A stretch of DNA of 52,550 bases, taken from contig CAIWDF010000054.1 of assembly GCA_903911435.1 (NCBI GenBank), forward strand, positions 1 through 52,550, in the 5' to 3' direction. This document shows, piece by piece, positions 34,788 through 43,855 of the stretch (within the stretch, counting starts at the first letter, position 1; every line of letters begins with the position of its first letter). This DNA comes from an uncultured Bacteroidota bacterium (GTDB lineage: Bacteria > Bacteroidota > Bacteroidia > 2-12-FULL-35-15). The translations under genes were made by a program, and so were the position numbers. Below the pieces are notes generated by a model that saw only the letters and a list, made by a program, of their open reading frames with translations, was not told where the DNA came from and did not search any database.

Positions 34788-35465
34788 TTATTGGTTCGGA
34801 GTCAACTTTAACGAGTCACTTTGCTGCTTATTTTTAAGTCTTAAACTGTCTGGATTGATAAACTTATTCCACCCAATAGGGCTTTCTGAGTGAATCACAG
34901 CAGATTTTTTTGTTGCTTCCTTTTCCTTTGTAGCTCCTATAATCCCTTTTGCAGAATCGAGCATATCGCCAAAAACCGGTTCATTTCCCATTATTAAAAT
35001 TTGAGTAGGCTTTTTAATGTTGACATTTACATCTTTCTGTATACTTTCGTTTTTCAAAGAAGTATGTGATATAAACTTTGCTGACTTCGATTCGTTTTCT
35101 AAAGAGGCAGCATTTGTCACTTCTGGCATTTCATTAGGAGCAGAAGACTCGATCAAGGTTCCCTCAACTTTCGGAATCGTTAAAGTTGAATTTTTTTCCA
35201 ATAATTTTGTTGGCTCAATAACATCCTTCTTTTCATTCAATTTGGAATAAGAAAGGGAATCGTACATAAAATAAGCACCGCCAACTATAATAATACCGAG
35301 CAAAGCGCTGAAAAGATAATTCCATTTAAAGGTGTTCGCTCTTGGTGCTGAATCCAGCATTTCTTCCATGCGTGACCAATCGACAACACTATTTGTTGCT
35401 TTATAATTACTCAACGATTGTTTGATTTTTTTGTCAAGTTTATTGTTGTTAGAAGTGTTAGCCAT
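34788..35465 (-). CDS. Putative anti-sigma factor (membrane protein)
   Basis: A 225-residue protein of unknown family. The cytoplasmic N-terminus (1-52) includes a helical part VDWSRMEEMLDS that could bind a sigma factor. One TM helix follows (YLFSALLGIIIVGGAYFMYD, about 50-70). The rest is an unstructured, Ser/Lys/Glu-rich periplasmic region. It overlaps the ECF sigma gene by 8 bp (35458-35465), the classical sigma/anti-sigma arrangement, and this is the main reason for the call. I do not see FecR or zinc-binding (HxxxCxxC) motifs. It may sense an envelope signal for the sigma factor. Confidence 0.6.
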   Translation of the reverse strand: MANTSNNNKLDKKIKQSLSNYKATNSVVDWSRMEEMLDSAPRANTFKWNYLFSALLGIIIVGGAYFMYDSLSYSKLNEKKDVIEPTKLLEKNSTLTIPKVEGTLIESSAPNEMPEVTNAASLENESKSAKFISHTSLKNESIQKDVNVNIKKPTQILIMGNEPVFGDMLDSAKGIIGATKEKEATKKSAVIHSESPIGWNKFINPDSLRLKNKQQSDSLKLTPNQ

Positions 35466-36018
35466 TGTCAGTTTTGATTAAATGGATTAAATTTTTTCTT
35501 AAATTATATTTCGCTTTCGAGAGATTTGACTTAGATGTTCCTTCACTAATATCAAGCATTTCTGCAATTTCCTTATGTGTATATTCTTCAAGAACATATA
35601 AGTTAAACACCGTTCGATAAGCAGGCGTTAATTGTTGAACTGCTTTTAATATCTCTTCTTTATCAATTTGTAATACAAGCTCTTCATCAGTTATTTCATC
35701 TGCTATCTCTAAAACCGTATCATCAGCATAAACAGTGCTTACTATTAAATAATTGTGCTTATTCTTTCGCACTTTATCTAATGCCGAGTTGACCATTATT
35801 CTTTTTATCCAAGCTTCTAAAGTTCCAGTTTGATTGAACCTGTTAAGATTAACAAAAACCTTTAAAAATCCTTCAAGCACAATGTCTTTTGCTTCTGTTT
35901 CAGAATTTGCATATCTTAAACAAACACCAAACATCTGATCGTAATAGAATTCAAAGAGAACTTTTTGGCTCCCTCTGTCGTTTCTTAAACAACCTTTAAT
36001 TATTTCACTTTCATTCAT
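35458..36018 (-). CDS. ECF-family RNA polymerase sigma factor
   Basis: A 186-residue ECF sigma factor. Region 2 shows EIIKGCLRNDRGSQKVLFEF then VCLRYANSETEAKDIVLEGF (about 5-55) and RIMVNSALDKVRKNK. Region 4 shows LTPAYRTVFNLYVLEEYTHK and IAEMLDISEGTSKSNLSKAK with the HTH. I chose the ATG at 36018; a GTG nine codons earlier is possible but directly abuts a purine-rich GGAG. The promoter pair at 36063-36089 matches the one before PorP/SprF, so it is probably autoregulated. It overlaps the putative anti-sigma gene by 8 bp. It resembles the type of sigma factor linked to T9SS genes in other Bacteroidota, but orthology to SigP is not claimed. Confidence 0.92.
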   Translation of the reverse strand: MNESEIIKGCLRNDRGSQKVLFEFYYDQMFGVCLRYANSETEAKDIVLEGFLKVFVNLNRFNQTGTLEAWIKRIMVNSALDKVRKNKHNYLIVSTVYADDTVLEIADEITDEELVLQIDKEEILKAVQQLTPAYRTVFNLYVLEEYTHKEIAEMLDISEGTSKSNLSKAKYNLRKNLIHLIKTDNG

Positions 36019-36062
36019 GGTGTAGCATAGACCTTTCGCAAACACCTCCGTTTTACACCTTA

Positions 36063-36089
36063 AAGACGTAAAATTTCCAGAAGGTTGCC
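36063..36089 (-). promoter_or_regulatory. Candidate ECF-sigma promoter of the sigma gene
   Basis: Minus-strand GGCAACC (36083-36089), 14 bp, CGTCTT (36063-36068), then AAGGTGT, 44 bp before the ATG at 36018. It matches the motif before PorP/SprF in sequence and spacing. Confidence 0.7.
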
Positions 36090-36203
36090 TCTAACTTGAA
36101 AATATTTAGTGCTAAATTAACATAAACTAGGGAATCTTATACAAATTTTATAAGAAAAGCCAACTTTTTTGAAGAATGGCCTTGAAGTAGTGTTGGCTTT
36201 ATT

Positions 36204-36476
36204 TTAAATGAAGTACTTTTGGTTCAAGAACTCCTCGTATTTGCCCAAATTAGCCATTATTTGTAGCTCTCGGTAGCGTTGATGAAATGATTCATCGTCC
36301 TTTTGAGCATTCAGTTCGTTAATTCTATACCTATCGAAATTAACTAAAGCTTGTTTTTCGCGAATGGTGAGTTTTTCGCTATTGAACTCTTTTTCACGCA
36401 AATCGTTGATGCTAAGCGAACCTTCGATTTCTTCTATAGAAGAGTACTTTTTTAATAAGGTGGTTTGTCTTTTCAT
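36204..36476 (-). CDS. Hypothetical small protein (90 aa)
   Basis: I do not recognise the family. I chose the ATG at 36476 because a TAGTTTTG -7 element lies just upstream (36495-36502), so upstream in-frame starts are unlikely. The 90-residue product (MKRQTTLLKKYSSIEEIEGS start) is highly charged and probably helical, with no signal or TM segment; it ends YEEFLNQKYFI. It lies downstream of the ansA gene on the same strand, with its own promoter. No function can be inferred. Confidence 0.7.
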   Translation of the reverse strand: MKRQTTLLKKYSSIEEIEGSLSINDLREKEFNSEKLTIREKQALVNFDRYRINELNAQKDDESFHQRYRELQIMANLGKYEEFLNQKYFI

Positions 36477-36494
36477 AATGCTATTTACTTGGTA

Positions 36495-36502
36495 CAAAAC
36501 TA
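36495..36502 (-). promoter_or_regulatory. -7 promoter element (TAGTTTTG) of the 90-aa gene
   Basis: Minus-strand TAGTTTTG fits TAnnTTTG, 18 bp before the chosen ATG at 36476. Confidence 0.5.
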
Positions 36503-36592
36503 GGTTTTTGCAGTTAGAATAATTGGAGTTAAGGAAAAATATTATGAACAAAAACTTGTTCAAATACCGCCTTCTAAATCAACCGAACTTAA

Positions 36593-37615
36593 TTAAACCG
36601 TTATTTCACCTCGCAGATTGGCAAGCAGAAGCTTTTTTATTATCGCTTTATTATTCTTCATGCCTAGTAGATACATCAATTTGGCTACAGCAGCTTCAGT
36701 CGTGATGTCATTTCCACTAATCACACCTGCGGTGATTAGTTTGGCACTAGTGGCGTATTTACCTTGTTCCACATCCCCTGCATTACATTGTGTGACGTTA
36801 AGAATGATGATTCCCCGACTTATTGCATCTTTTAAAGCGTTAACAAACCAAGGCTCAGTAGTACAATTGCCAGAACCAAATGTTTCGAGTATTACAGCTC
36901 GAATGTTTTCTATTTGAAGGATGGCGTTGACAACAGTGGGATTGACACCTGGAAATAGTTTCAAAATAACTATATCAGCATTCAGATTGGTATGTACTTT
37001 TAACTTTTTTCTACTCGGTTTTTGAAGCGCATTATGGTTATATTTGATATGGACTCCTGCTTCGGCAAGTATGGGGTAATTGGCAGATTGAAAGGCCTGA
37101 AACTGCTCCGAGTTGAACTTGTGTGTTCGGTTGCCTCTATACAATTGAGATTCGAAATAGATGCATACTTCTGAAATGATGGGTTTTCCATTTTGTTTTG
37201 CTGCTGCTATTTCGATGGCAGTAATTAAATTTTCTTTTCCATCAGTACGTATTGTTCCAATAGGTAATTGGGAGCCTGTGAGAATCACTGGTTTATTCAA
37301 GTTCTCAAGCATAAAACTTAATGCTGATGCGGTAAACGACATGGTGTCGCTACCATGAAGAATAACAAAGCCATCGACTTCGTTGTAATGATCTTCTATC
37401 ATCTTCACTAATTCAATCCAAATCTCGGGTTGCATATCGCTTGAATCAATAAGACGCTTGAAGGAGACAGAAGAAAGTTCGATATCGAATTTTTTTAACT
37501 CAGGAATTTGTTGAGTTAAATGTTTAAAGTCGAACGGAATTAATTGTCCTGAAGTTGCATCTTGCATCATTCCAATTGTACCTCCTGTATAAATGATTAG
37601 TACTTTTGATTTCAT
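36593..37615 (-). CDS. ansA: L-asparaginase (type I)
   Basis: A 340-residue cytoplasmic-type asparaginase (no signal peptide) that hydrolyses L-asparagine to aspartate and ammonia. The first catalytic Thr is in IYTGGTIGMM (residues 9-18), the second in FVILHGSDTMSFTASAL (about 82-98), with Lys in a later conserved region (TDGKENLITA). The C-terminal half carries LFPGVNPTVV and ETFGSGN. Length fits the type I (two-domain) group. It follows tatD at a 15-bp gap on the same strand, so the two are probably cotranscribed. Confidence 0.93.
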   Translation of the reverse strand: MKSKVLIIYTGGTIGMMQDATSGQLIPFDFKHLTQQIPELKKFDIELSSVSFKRLIDSSDMQPEIWIELVKMIEDHYNEVDGFVILHGSDTMSFTASALSFMLENLNKPVILTGSQLPIGTIRTDGKENLITAIEIAAAKQNGKPIISEVCIYFESQLYRGNRTHKFNSEQFQAFQSANYPILAEAGVHIKYNHNALQKPSRKKLKVHTNLNADIVILKLFPGVNPTVVNAILQIENIRAVILETFGSGNCTTEPWFVNALKDAISRGIIILNVTQCNAGDVEQGKYATSAKLITAGVISGNDITTEAAVAKLMYLLGMKNNKAIIKKLLLANLRGEITV

Positions 37616-37630
37616 AAAACGATTTTAATC

Positions 37631-38401
37631 TTAAATCCCAAACACATCAATTGAATTTTGAGTGGTTACAGCTGCTACTTCTTCTACTGAGATATTTTTA
37701 ATTTCTGCTATTTTTTGAGCTATCAACAATAAGTATGCTGGCTCATTACGTTTGCCACGGTGAGGTATTGGTGCTAAATAAGGGGCATCGGTTTCAAGGA
37801 CAAGGTGTTTCAAATCGATGGCTTCAACCACTTTATCCAATCCTGAATTTTTGAAGGTTACTACCCCTCCAATTCCTAGTTTAAAATTGCCTGCTTCAAC
37901 CACTTCTTGAGCTTGTGAGGGACTTCCACTAAAGCAGTGAAAGATAGCGCGTGAGCAAAAGTTATGATGTTGTCGGATAACTTGCATCACTTCGCTAAAT
38001 GCATTACGACAGTGAATAATGTAAGGCAAATGATGTTTCTGGGCGAGTTGTATTTGCATCCGAAAAGCATCAAGTTGTTGAGTCATATAAGTCTTGTCCC
38101 AATATAAATCGATACCAATTTCGCCTATTGCGACAAACGAACGTTTGGTCAACCAATAATCCATTACTTGTAATTCTTGCTGATAGCGAGCATTTACAGA
38201 GCAAGGATGTAACCCAATCATGGGAAAACAATTTTCAGGAAACTGCTTCACAACTTGAAACAGCCCTGGGATAGATTCGGTATCGACATTGGGAATGAAC
38301 AACCGACTAACACCAGACTGGATAGCTTTTTCTATCAACATGGTGCGGTCGTCATCAAATTCTTTTGAATAAAGATGAGTATGAGTATCCGTCAAAATCA
38401 T
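37631..38401 (-). CDS. TatD-family metal-dependent deoxyribonuclease
   Basis: A 256-residue TIM-barrel hydrolase. Metal ligands are visible: the N-terminal DTHTHLYS (His-x-His), IGLHPCSV, the Glu of VAIGEIGIDLYWDKT, IIHCRNAFSE, AIFHCFSG and the Asp of LVLETDAPYLAP. TatD enzymes act as DNases in repair and quality control. Together with ansA (15 bp downstream) it forms a minus-strand pair. The 211-bp spacer upstream to uvrC (38402-38612) is AT-rich, with nothing I can name. Confidence 0.92.
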   Translation of the reverse strand: MILTDTHTHLYSKEFDDDRTMLIEKAIQSGVSRLFIPNVDTESIPGLFQVVKQFPENCFPMIGLHPCSVNARYQQELQVMDYWLTKRSFVAIGEIGIDLYWDKTYMTQQLDAFRMQIQLAQKHHLPYIIHCRNAFSEVMQVIRQHHNFCSRAIFHCFSGSPSQAQEVVEAGNFKLGIGGVVTFKNSGLDKVVEAIDLKHLVLETDAPYLAPIPHRGKRNEPAYLLLIAQKIAEIKNISVEEVAAVTTQNSIDVFGI

Positions 38402-38612
38402 ACTGCAATATTACAACTATTTTGCGAAGTAAATATTGACAACTAGCATCTCAACAATATGCTTTCTGATTTTACAATTCCTAAATAAAAAATAAATTAT
38501 GTAGTTTGATCACCACATGTATCATCACATTCTTTTTTTATTATGGTTCTAGAAGATATGATAATAGTAATTTATTATCAAACTTTTTAGTGTCCACCAA
38601 TCATTACCTTGA

Positions 38613-40424
38613 TTAATTAAGTTGTTTTGTTTTGTAAAATTCCACAATTAATTTGGCTTTTGCTTTTCCAACATGTTCAGCTAGTTCCATTTCGGATGCA
38701 CCTTTCACGTTTTTTACTGATTTGAAATGACTCAATAATTTTTGAGCTGAATTAGTACTTATGCCTTTTATTTCGGTAAGCTCGGTTTTTAAAGTTCCTT
38801 TATCACGTTTGCTGCGATGATGAGTTATCCCAAACCGATGCGCTTCGTCACGAATTTGTTGAATTATTTTTAACGACTCACTTCTTTTATCTAGATACAG
38901 CGGAATAGAATCGCCCGGAAAATAAATCTCTTCCAATCTTTTGGCGATACCTATTATTGCCACCTTGCCTCGTAACCCAAGTTTATCAAGACTTTCGAGT
39001 GCAGAACTAAGTTGACCTTTACCTCCATCAATCACGATAAGTTGTGGCATCGAAAGTTTTTCGTCCAATACTCTTTTGTATCTCCGATAAATCACTTCTT
39101 CCATCGAAGCAAAGTCATCCGGTCCTTCCACAGTTTTTATGTTGAAATGACGATACTCCTTTTTGCATGGCTTAGCATCTTTAAATACTGTCATTGCTGC
39201 AACTGGGTAGGCGCCTTGAAAATTGGAGTTATCGAAACACTCGATGTGACGAGGTTCTTCTGTAAGTCGCAAATCTTTTTTCATTTGCTCTAATATTCTC
39301 TTGGTATGACGTTCAGGATCTACAAGACTTTCTTGCTTTATTTTTTCTCTACGGTAATATTCCACATTTCTTTCCGACAGTTCAAGTAAATGTTTCTTGT
39401 CGCCACGCTGTGGAATAACAAAATCAATCCCAGGAAACTCTGTGTCTAAAGCGAATGGTACAATTATTTCTTTCGAATCGCTATTAAATCGTTCGCGTAA
39501 TTCAGCAATAGCAAGGGTAAGCAATTCCTCATTGCTTTCATCAAGTTTCTTTTTCAATTCTACCGTATGACCTTGAATGATGGATCCATTCATCACTTTT
39601 AGAAAATTGACAAAGGCATTTCTTTCGTCAGAAACAATGGAAAACACATCTACATTATTAATGGTAGGGCTCACAACGGTTGATTTGCTTTGAAATTTAT
39701 CAAGCAGATCAATTTTCTCTTTTACCAAATGTGCCTTTTCGAATTCCATCCTTTCTACCAATTGTTGAAGCATTTCTTTCAAATGCCTTGACACCGTGGT
39801 TATGTTTCCTTTTACTATTTCTCTCACATTTGCAATTGTGTCATTGTATTCCTCTTCCAATTCGTTGCCCACACACGGAGCTTTACAATTGCCAATATGA
39901 TATTCCAAACAAACTTTAAACTTGGAAGCGGAAATGTTTTCGGGAGTAAGATTGAGATTACAATTACGAAGTTTGAATAATTGCTTAATCAAATCAAGCA
40001 CCGTATTCATCAACTTACCCGATGCATAAGGCCCGAAATAACTTGAGCCATCTTTTATTAAATTACGAGTTGCAAACACTCGAGGAAAACGTTCATTCTT
40101 GATACAAATCCAAGGATATGTCTTATCATCTTTCAATAACACATTGTATCTCGGAAGGTACTTCTTAATTAAATTATTTTCGAGCAAAAGCGCATCCAAC
40201 TCTGTATCTACAATGATGAACTTAATATCTGCAATCTTTCTCACCAATATTTCAGTCTTACCATTTTCGTGCTGATCTTTGTTAAAATATGAGGAGACCC
40301 TTTTCTTTAAATTCTTTGCTTTGCCTACATATATTATCTTCCCTTCGCTATCGAAATATTGATATACCCCTGGGTTATCAGGTAGACTTTTAACAATAGA
40401 GTTGATGTATTCTGATTTTTCCAT
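38613..40424 (-). CDS. uvrC: Excinuclease ABC subunit C (UvrC)
   Basis: A 603-residue nucleotide-excision-repair nuclease that makes both cuts in damaged DNA. The N-terminal GIY-YIG domain is present (NPGVYQYFDSEGKIIYVGKA, Arg in LKKRVSSYF). A Cys-containing middle domain follows (VCLEYHIGNCKAPCVG), then the UVR motif (about 210-245, QQLVERMEFEKAHLVKEKID). The RNase H-like domain (about 380-550) includes ECFDNSNFQGAYPVAAMT and LIVIDGGKGQL. The C-terminal tandem helix-hairpin-helix has LTEIKGISTNSAQKLLSHF and KNVKGAS. The promoter (minus TATCTTTG, 40436-40443) is upstream. Confidence 0.96.
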   Translation of the reverse strand: MEKSEYINSIVKSLPDNPGVYQYFDSEGKIIYVGKAKNLKKRVSSYFNKDQHENGKTEILVRKIADIKFIIVDTELDALLLENNLIKKYLPRYNVLLKDDKTYPWICIKNERFPRVFATRNLIKDGSSYFGPYASGKLMNTVLDLIKQLFKLRNCNLNLTPENISASKFKVCLEYHIGNCKAPCVGNELEEEYNDTIANVREIVKGNITTVSRHLKEMLQQLVERMEFEKAHLVKEKIDLLDKFQSKSTVVSPTINNVDVFSIVSDERNAFVNFLKVMNGSIIQGHTVELKKKLDESNEELLTLAIAELRERFNSDSKEIIVPFALDTEFPGIDFVIPQRGDKKHLLELSERNVEYYRREKIKQESLVDPERHTKRILEQMKKDLRLTEEPRHIECFDNSNFQGAYPVAAMTVFKDAKPCKKEYRHFNIKTVEGPDDFASMEEVIYRRYKRVLDEKLSMPQLIVIDGGKGQLSSALESLDKLGLRGKVAIIGIAKRLEEIYFPGDSIPLYLDKRSESLKIIQQIRDEAHRFGITHHRSKRDKGTLKTELTEIKGISTNSAQKLLSHFKSVKNVKGASEMELAEHVGKAKAKLIVEFYKTKQLN

Positions 40425-40435
40425 TTTACTTACAA

Positions 40436-40443
40436 CAAAGATA
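40436..40443 (-). promoter_or_regulatory. -7 promoter element (TATCTTTG) of uvrC
   Basis: Minus-strand TATCTTTG fits TAnnTTTG, 11 bp before the uvrC ATG (40424), right after the terminator of the upstream gene. Confidence 0.5.
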
Positions 40444-40448
40444 AAACA

Positions 40449-40479
40449 AAAACGTCCTGCAAAAATTGCAAGACGTTTT
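40449..40479 (-). terminator. Terminator of the long T9SS adhesin-like gene
   Basis: Stem AAAACGTC-TGCAA with one mismatch around an AAA loop, followed on minus by a T-rich run. Its sequence resembles the terminator of the paralog (43799-43826), so it was probably duplicated with the gene. Confidence 0.7.
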
Positions 40480-40501
40480 CAAACGTACGAATTACAAACA
40501 A

Positions 40502-43500
40502 CTATTTTGTAATTGTCACTTTTTGAGTTGTGCTGGACTTATCATTTTTTATTGAAACAAAATAACAACCATTTGCTTCTGACGAAAGATTGATAATTTG
40601 TTTTCCTCCAATAGCAACCTCTTTGTTCATCACAAGTTTTCCAATCACATTATAAACTGAAATGGAAGTATTCGTTGCATTACCCAAATCGAGAATGAAA
40701 GTTCCATCAGTTGAAGGATTTGGATAAATAGACACATTTTGTTCTGCTATAATATTGTCGATACCCACATAAACAAAGTTATAATCAGCAGATACAGCCG
40801 AACACCCGGATGCATTGGTCACCATAACGGTGTAGATACCCGATTGAGACACGGTTTCTGATTGATTTGTGCCTAGTGCAGTTGTTCCATAAAACCATTG
40901 ATAAGATGCAAATGTACCAGTGCTTAACACATTCGCTACAGCGCTAACAATTGGTGTAGGTGCTGGGTTCACAACTAATAACAAAGTGTCGCTATCAACT
41001 GTTTGAGCGGTAGTACAACCTAAACTACTAGTCAATTCGCAATATACTTGATAAGTTCCTGGAGGTATTGTTCCCGCTGGTACAAATAATGTTTGGCCTG
41101 TACCTACAGGACCCATATTTACGACATTCCAAACGTATGTTGGAGTGGTCCCATCATTTATTCCTGTTGCATGACCTGTTACATCCATATTTGCACATAT
41201 TGTCATAGAAGTAGGAATAGTAACACTTGGTGTAACAGGAGCTGAAGATGTAAGAATAGCAACATTAGAAGTTGTGGTTCCAAAGCTATTTGAAATTACA
41301 CAGTGATATATGTATCCAGAAAGGCCAGTAGTATTTAATATTCTCAAGGTATCGGTATCTACACCAGCATACACACTCGAATTGCTTATTGCTACGTAGC
41401 CCGATCCATTATCTTCTTCCCATTGATACGAAACCGCATCAGTAGCACCTACTATAAACATTGCTGTGCTACCATCACAAACTGAAGCATCGATTGGTTG
41501 AGAAGTGATTGCTGGTGAACCATCGAAATAAAAATCAGCCGAAACAGCTGTACATCCGAACGAATTACTCACATCAACAGAATAAGTTCCAGTTTGAGTT
41601 GCTGTTTCAGATTGGGTTGTTCCCATTGCAGCTGCTCCTAGGTACCATTGATAAGTATCGTAGGTAGACGTACTCAACACATTTGCAAGTGCCGAAACAA
41701 TTGGTATTGTTGGTGCAGGATTCACTACCAATAACATGGTATCACTATCAACTGTTTGTATTGTGGTACATCCTAAACTGCTTGTTAATTCGCAATACAC
41801 CTGATAACTTCCGACAGGAATTGTACCTGCAGGTACAAATAATGTTTGTCCAGTACCACCTGGTCCCATGCCTACCACATACCAAACATATGTTGGAGTA
41901 GCACCATCATTTAATCCTGTTGCAGTGCCAGTAACATCCATATTTTCGCAAATAGTTAACGAAGTTGGAATGCTTACACTTGGAGTAACTGGTGCCGACT
42001 CAGTTAATACAACTGAATTAGAAACTGTTGTTCCAAAACTATTAGTGATTACGCAATGATAAACATATCCTGACATGCCAGTTGAATTCAAAACGTTTAA
42101 CGTTTCGGTATCTACACCAGAATAAAAACTTGAATTGCTTATTGCAACAAATCCTGTTCCGTTATCTTCTTCCCATTGATAGGTTATCGCGTCAGTAGCA
42201 TTCAAAGTAAATACTGCTTGTGCTCCTGAACAAACTGAAGCATCTATAGGTTGAGTATTAATTATAGGAGAACCATCGAAAGAATAATTAGCTGACATGG
42301 CTGTGCAACCGAATGAATTACCAACTTGAACTGAATAAATTCCTGTTGAAGTAACTGTTTCTGATTGGTTAGTTCCTAAAGGACTTGCACCAAAATACCA
42401 TTGATAGGTATCGTTGGAGGAAGTGCTCAACACATTTGCAACAGCAGTTATCACTGGTATTGCTGGGGCAGGATTCACTATTACAGTCATGGTGTCGCTA
42501 TCAACTGTTTGCACAGTAACACAAGTTTCTGATACTGTTAATTCGCAATAAACTGAGTAGGTTCCAGGAATAATAGTTCCAGCAGGTATATAAAGTGATG
42601 GTCCATTTCCAACAGGACCTAAATTAATAACATTCCAAGTATAAGTTGGTGAAGCTCCATCATTGACTCCAGTGGCTACTCCCAAAACATCGTTGCCAGC
42701 GCAAAGTGTTAAAGAAGGAGGTATAGTAACACTTGGTGTAACAGGAGCATTGACAGTTAGTGTGGCGGATAATGTAGTTGCATTACCGTATCCATTGGTA
42801 ACAACACAGTGGTAAACATATCCTGTCATACCTGTAGTGTTCAAAATGATTAGTGAATCAGTATCCACCCCACTATAAACACTCGAATTACTTAGTGCAA
42901 CAAAACCAGTTCCATTGTCTTCTTCCCATTGATACGAAACCGCATTGCTAGCCACTGCAGAGAAGATAGCTGAACTCCCTTCACAAACAGAAAGGTTTTG
43001 AGGGTCACTGACAACAACAGGAAGCAAGGAAGTCGCATATCCTAATATATTTACATTATCTATACTAAATGTTCCAGTATTTGCTTCAGAATTCCATGCA
43101 TAAAATCGAAAAGTGATAGGTGTAGTAAGGTTACTAAAACTGCCTCCTGTTAATATTATCAAACTACCATTTTGGTTAGTACTAACATCTGCTGTTACGA
43201 AAAATTCATTCGTTCCTTCTATGCTTAAATTAGCATTTGCTGGTGATATCGCATTGGCAATATTCGAAGTAAAACCATCAACACTTGAACGAACTATATA
43301 AGAACGAATTCCTGTGCCTGAACGCCTTACAGAGAAACCAATCGTATCTAAGGATAATGAGTAACCTGCATCTGGGGAAAACGTAACTTCATAATATTCT
43401 GCTGTATCCATAGAACCTGTCATTTGAGAATACAAGGTATTTCCACTAACCGAACCTGCTGGCCAATTTGTAAAATTAAAACGACCTACTGTTCCTGTAG

Positions 43501-43690
43501 CAGGATTTGAAGGAGTGCCAATTGCAGAAAAACTTCCAAAAGTTACCCCCGTAGCTGTTGGAACAAAACTTGGATCGGTAGTGCCCGATGTGGTTTTTAC
43601 ACTATCAAAAGTGTAAGTAACATTAACTATTTGAGCGTTTAAACAAAAAGTTGAAATTGCAAACGCAATTAATAAAGTAATTTTTTTCAT
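40502..43690 (-). CDS. T9SS-secreted modular adhesin-like protein (three repeat modules)
   Basis: A 1062-residue secreted protein. The ATG at 43690 starts a clear signal peptide (MKKITLLIAFAISTFCLNA); the promoter at 43714-43721 excludes the earlier start. An N-terminal domain (about 20-220) is followed by three modules of about 250 residues. Each has Ig-like blocks marked by YQWEEDNGxGFVA, then VDxDxLxIxNTTG and YVYHCVVTN, then a PVTPSVTIPxSLTxC segment and an AVANVLST-type segment. A type A sorting domain ends it (VSIYPNPSTDGTFILDLG ... NGCYFVSIK). Compared with its paralog at 43856 it has two extra modules. Cys pairs per module may form disulfides. The ligand is unknown. Confidence 0.88.
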   Translation of the reverse strand: MKKITLLIAFAISTFCLNAQIVNVTYTFDSVKTTSGTTDPSFVPTATGVTFGSFSAIGTPSNPATGTVGRFNFTNWPAGSVSGNTLYSQMTGSMDTAEYYEVTFSPDAGYSLSLDTIGFSVRRSGTGIRSYIVRSSVDGFTSNIANAISPANANLSIEGTNEFFVTADVSTNQNGSLIILTGGSFSNLTTPITFRFYAWNSEANTGTFSIDNVNILGYATSLLPVVVSDPQNLSVCEGSSAIFSAVASNAVSYQWEEDNGTGFVALSNSSVYSGVDTDSLIILNTTGMTGYVYHCVVTNGYGNATTLSATLTVNAPVTPSVTIPPSLTLCAGNDVLGVATGVNDGASPTYTWNVINLGPVGNGPSLYIPAGTIIPGTYSVYCELTVSETCVTVQTVDSDTMTVIVNPAPAIPVITAVANVLSTSSNDTYQWYFGASPLGTNQSETVTSTGIYSVQVGNSFGCTAMSANYSFDGSPIINTQPIDASVCSGAQAVFTLNATDAITYQWEEDNGTGFVAISNSSFYSGVDTETLNVLNSTGMSGYVYHCVITNSFGTTVSNSVVLTESAPVTPSVSIPTSLTICENMDVTGTATGLNDGATPTYVWYVVGMGPGGTGQTLFVPAGTIPVGSYQVYCELTSSLGCTTIQTVDSDTMLLVVNPAPTIPIVSALANVLSTSTYDTYQWYLGAAAMGTTQSETATQTGTYSVDVSNSFGCTAVSADFYFDGSPAITSQPIDASVCDGSTAMFIVGATDAVSYQWEEDNGSGYVAISNSSVYAGVDTDTLRILNTTGLSGYIYHCVISNSFGTTTSNVAILTSSAPVTPSVTIPTSMTICANMDVTGHATGINDGTTPTYVWNVVNMGPVGTGQTLFVPAGTIPPGTYQVYCELTSSLGCTTAQTVDSDTLLLVVNPAPTPIVSAVANVLSTGTFASYQWFYGTTALGTNQSETVSQSGIYTVMVTNASGCSAVSADYNFVYVGIDNIIAEQNVSIYPNPSTDGTFILDLGNATNTSISVYNVIGKLVMNKEVAIGGKQIINLSSEANGCYFVSIKNDKSSTTQKVTITK
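40750..43010 (-). repeat. Three in-gene tandem modules of about 752-755 bp
   Basis: The SYQWEEDNG-coding block recurs at about 41410, 42162 and 42917, spacings of about 752 and 755 bp. The modules lie inside the coding frame of the long adhesin-like gene. Confidence 0.75.
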
Positions 43691-43713
43691 TTTAATGTGT
43701 TTTAAGATTTCCA

Positions 43714-43721
43714 CAAAAGTA
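43714..43721 (-). promoter_or_regulatory. -7 promoter element (TACTTTTG) of the long adhesin-like gene
   Basis: Minus-strand TACTTTTG, 23 bp before the chosen ATG at 43690. It overlaps the earlier in-frame start and so rules it out. Confidence 0.55.
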
Positions 43722-43798
43722 AGAATATTTGTGTAACAAAATTTATTTGTAGTTCATTTCAATTTAATTGATTTTTAAGAACGAATTAGTAAAAACAA

Positions 43799-43826
43799 AA
43801 ACGTCTCGCAATTTTGCGAGACGTTT
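43799..43826 (-). terminator. Terminator of the short T9SS adhesin-like gene
   Basis: A near-perfect 13-bp stem (AAACGTCTCGCAA / TTGCGAGACGTTT, 2-nt loop) followed on the minus strand by a T-rich tract. Confidence 0.75.
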
Positions 43827-43855
43827 CGTAATATATAACTGATTGGATTGGATGT

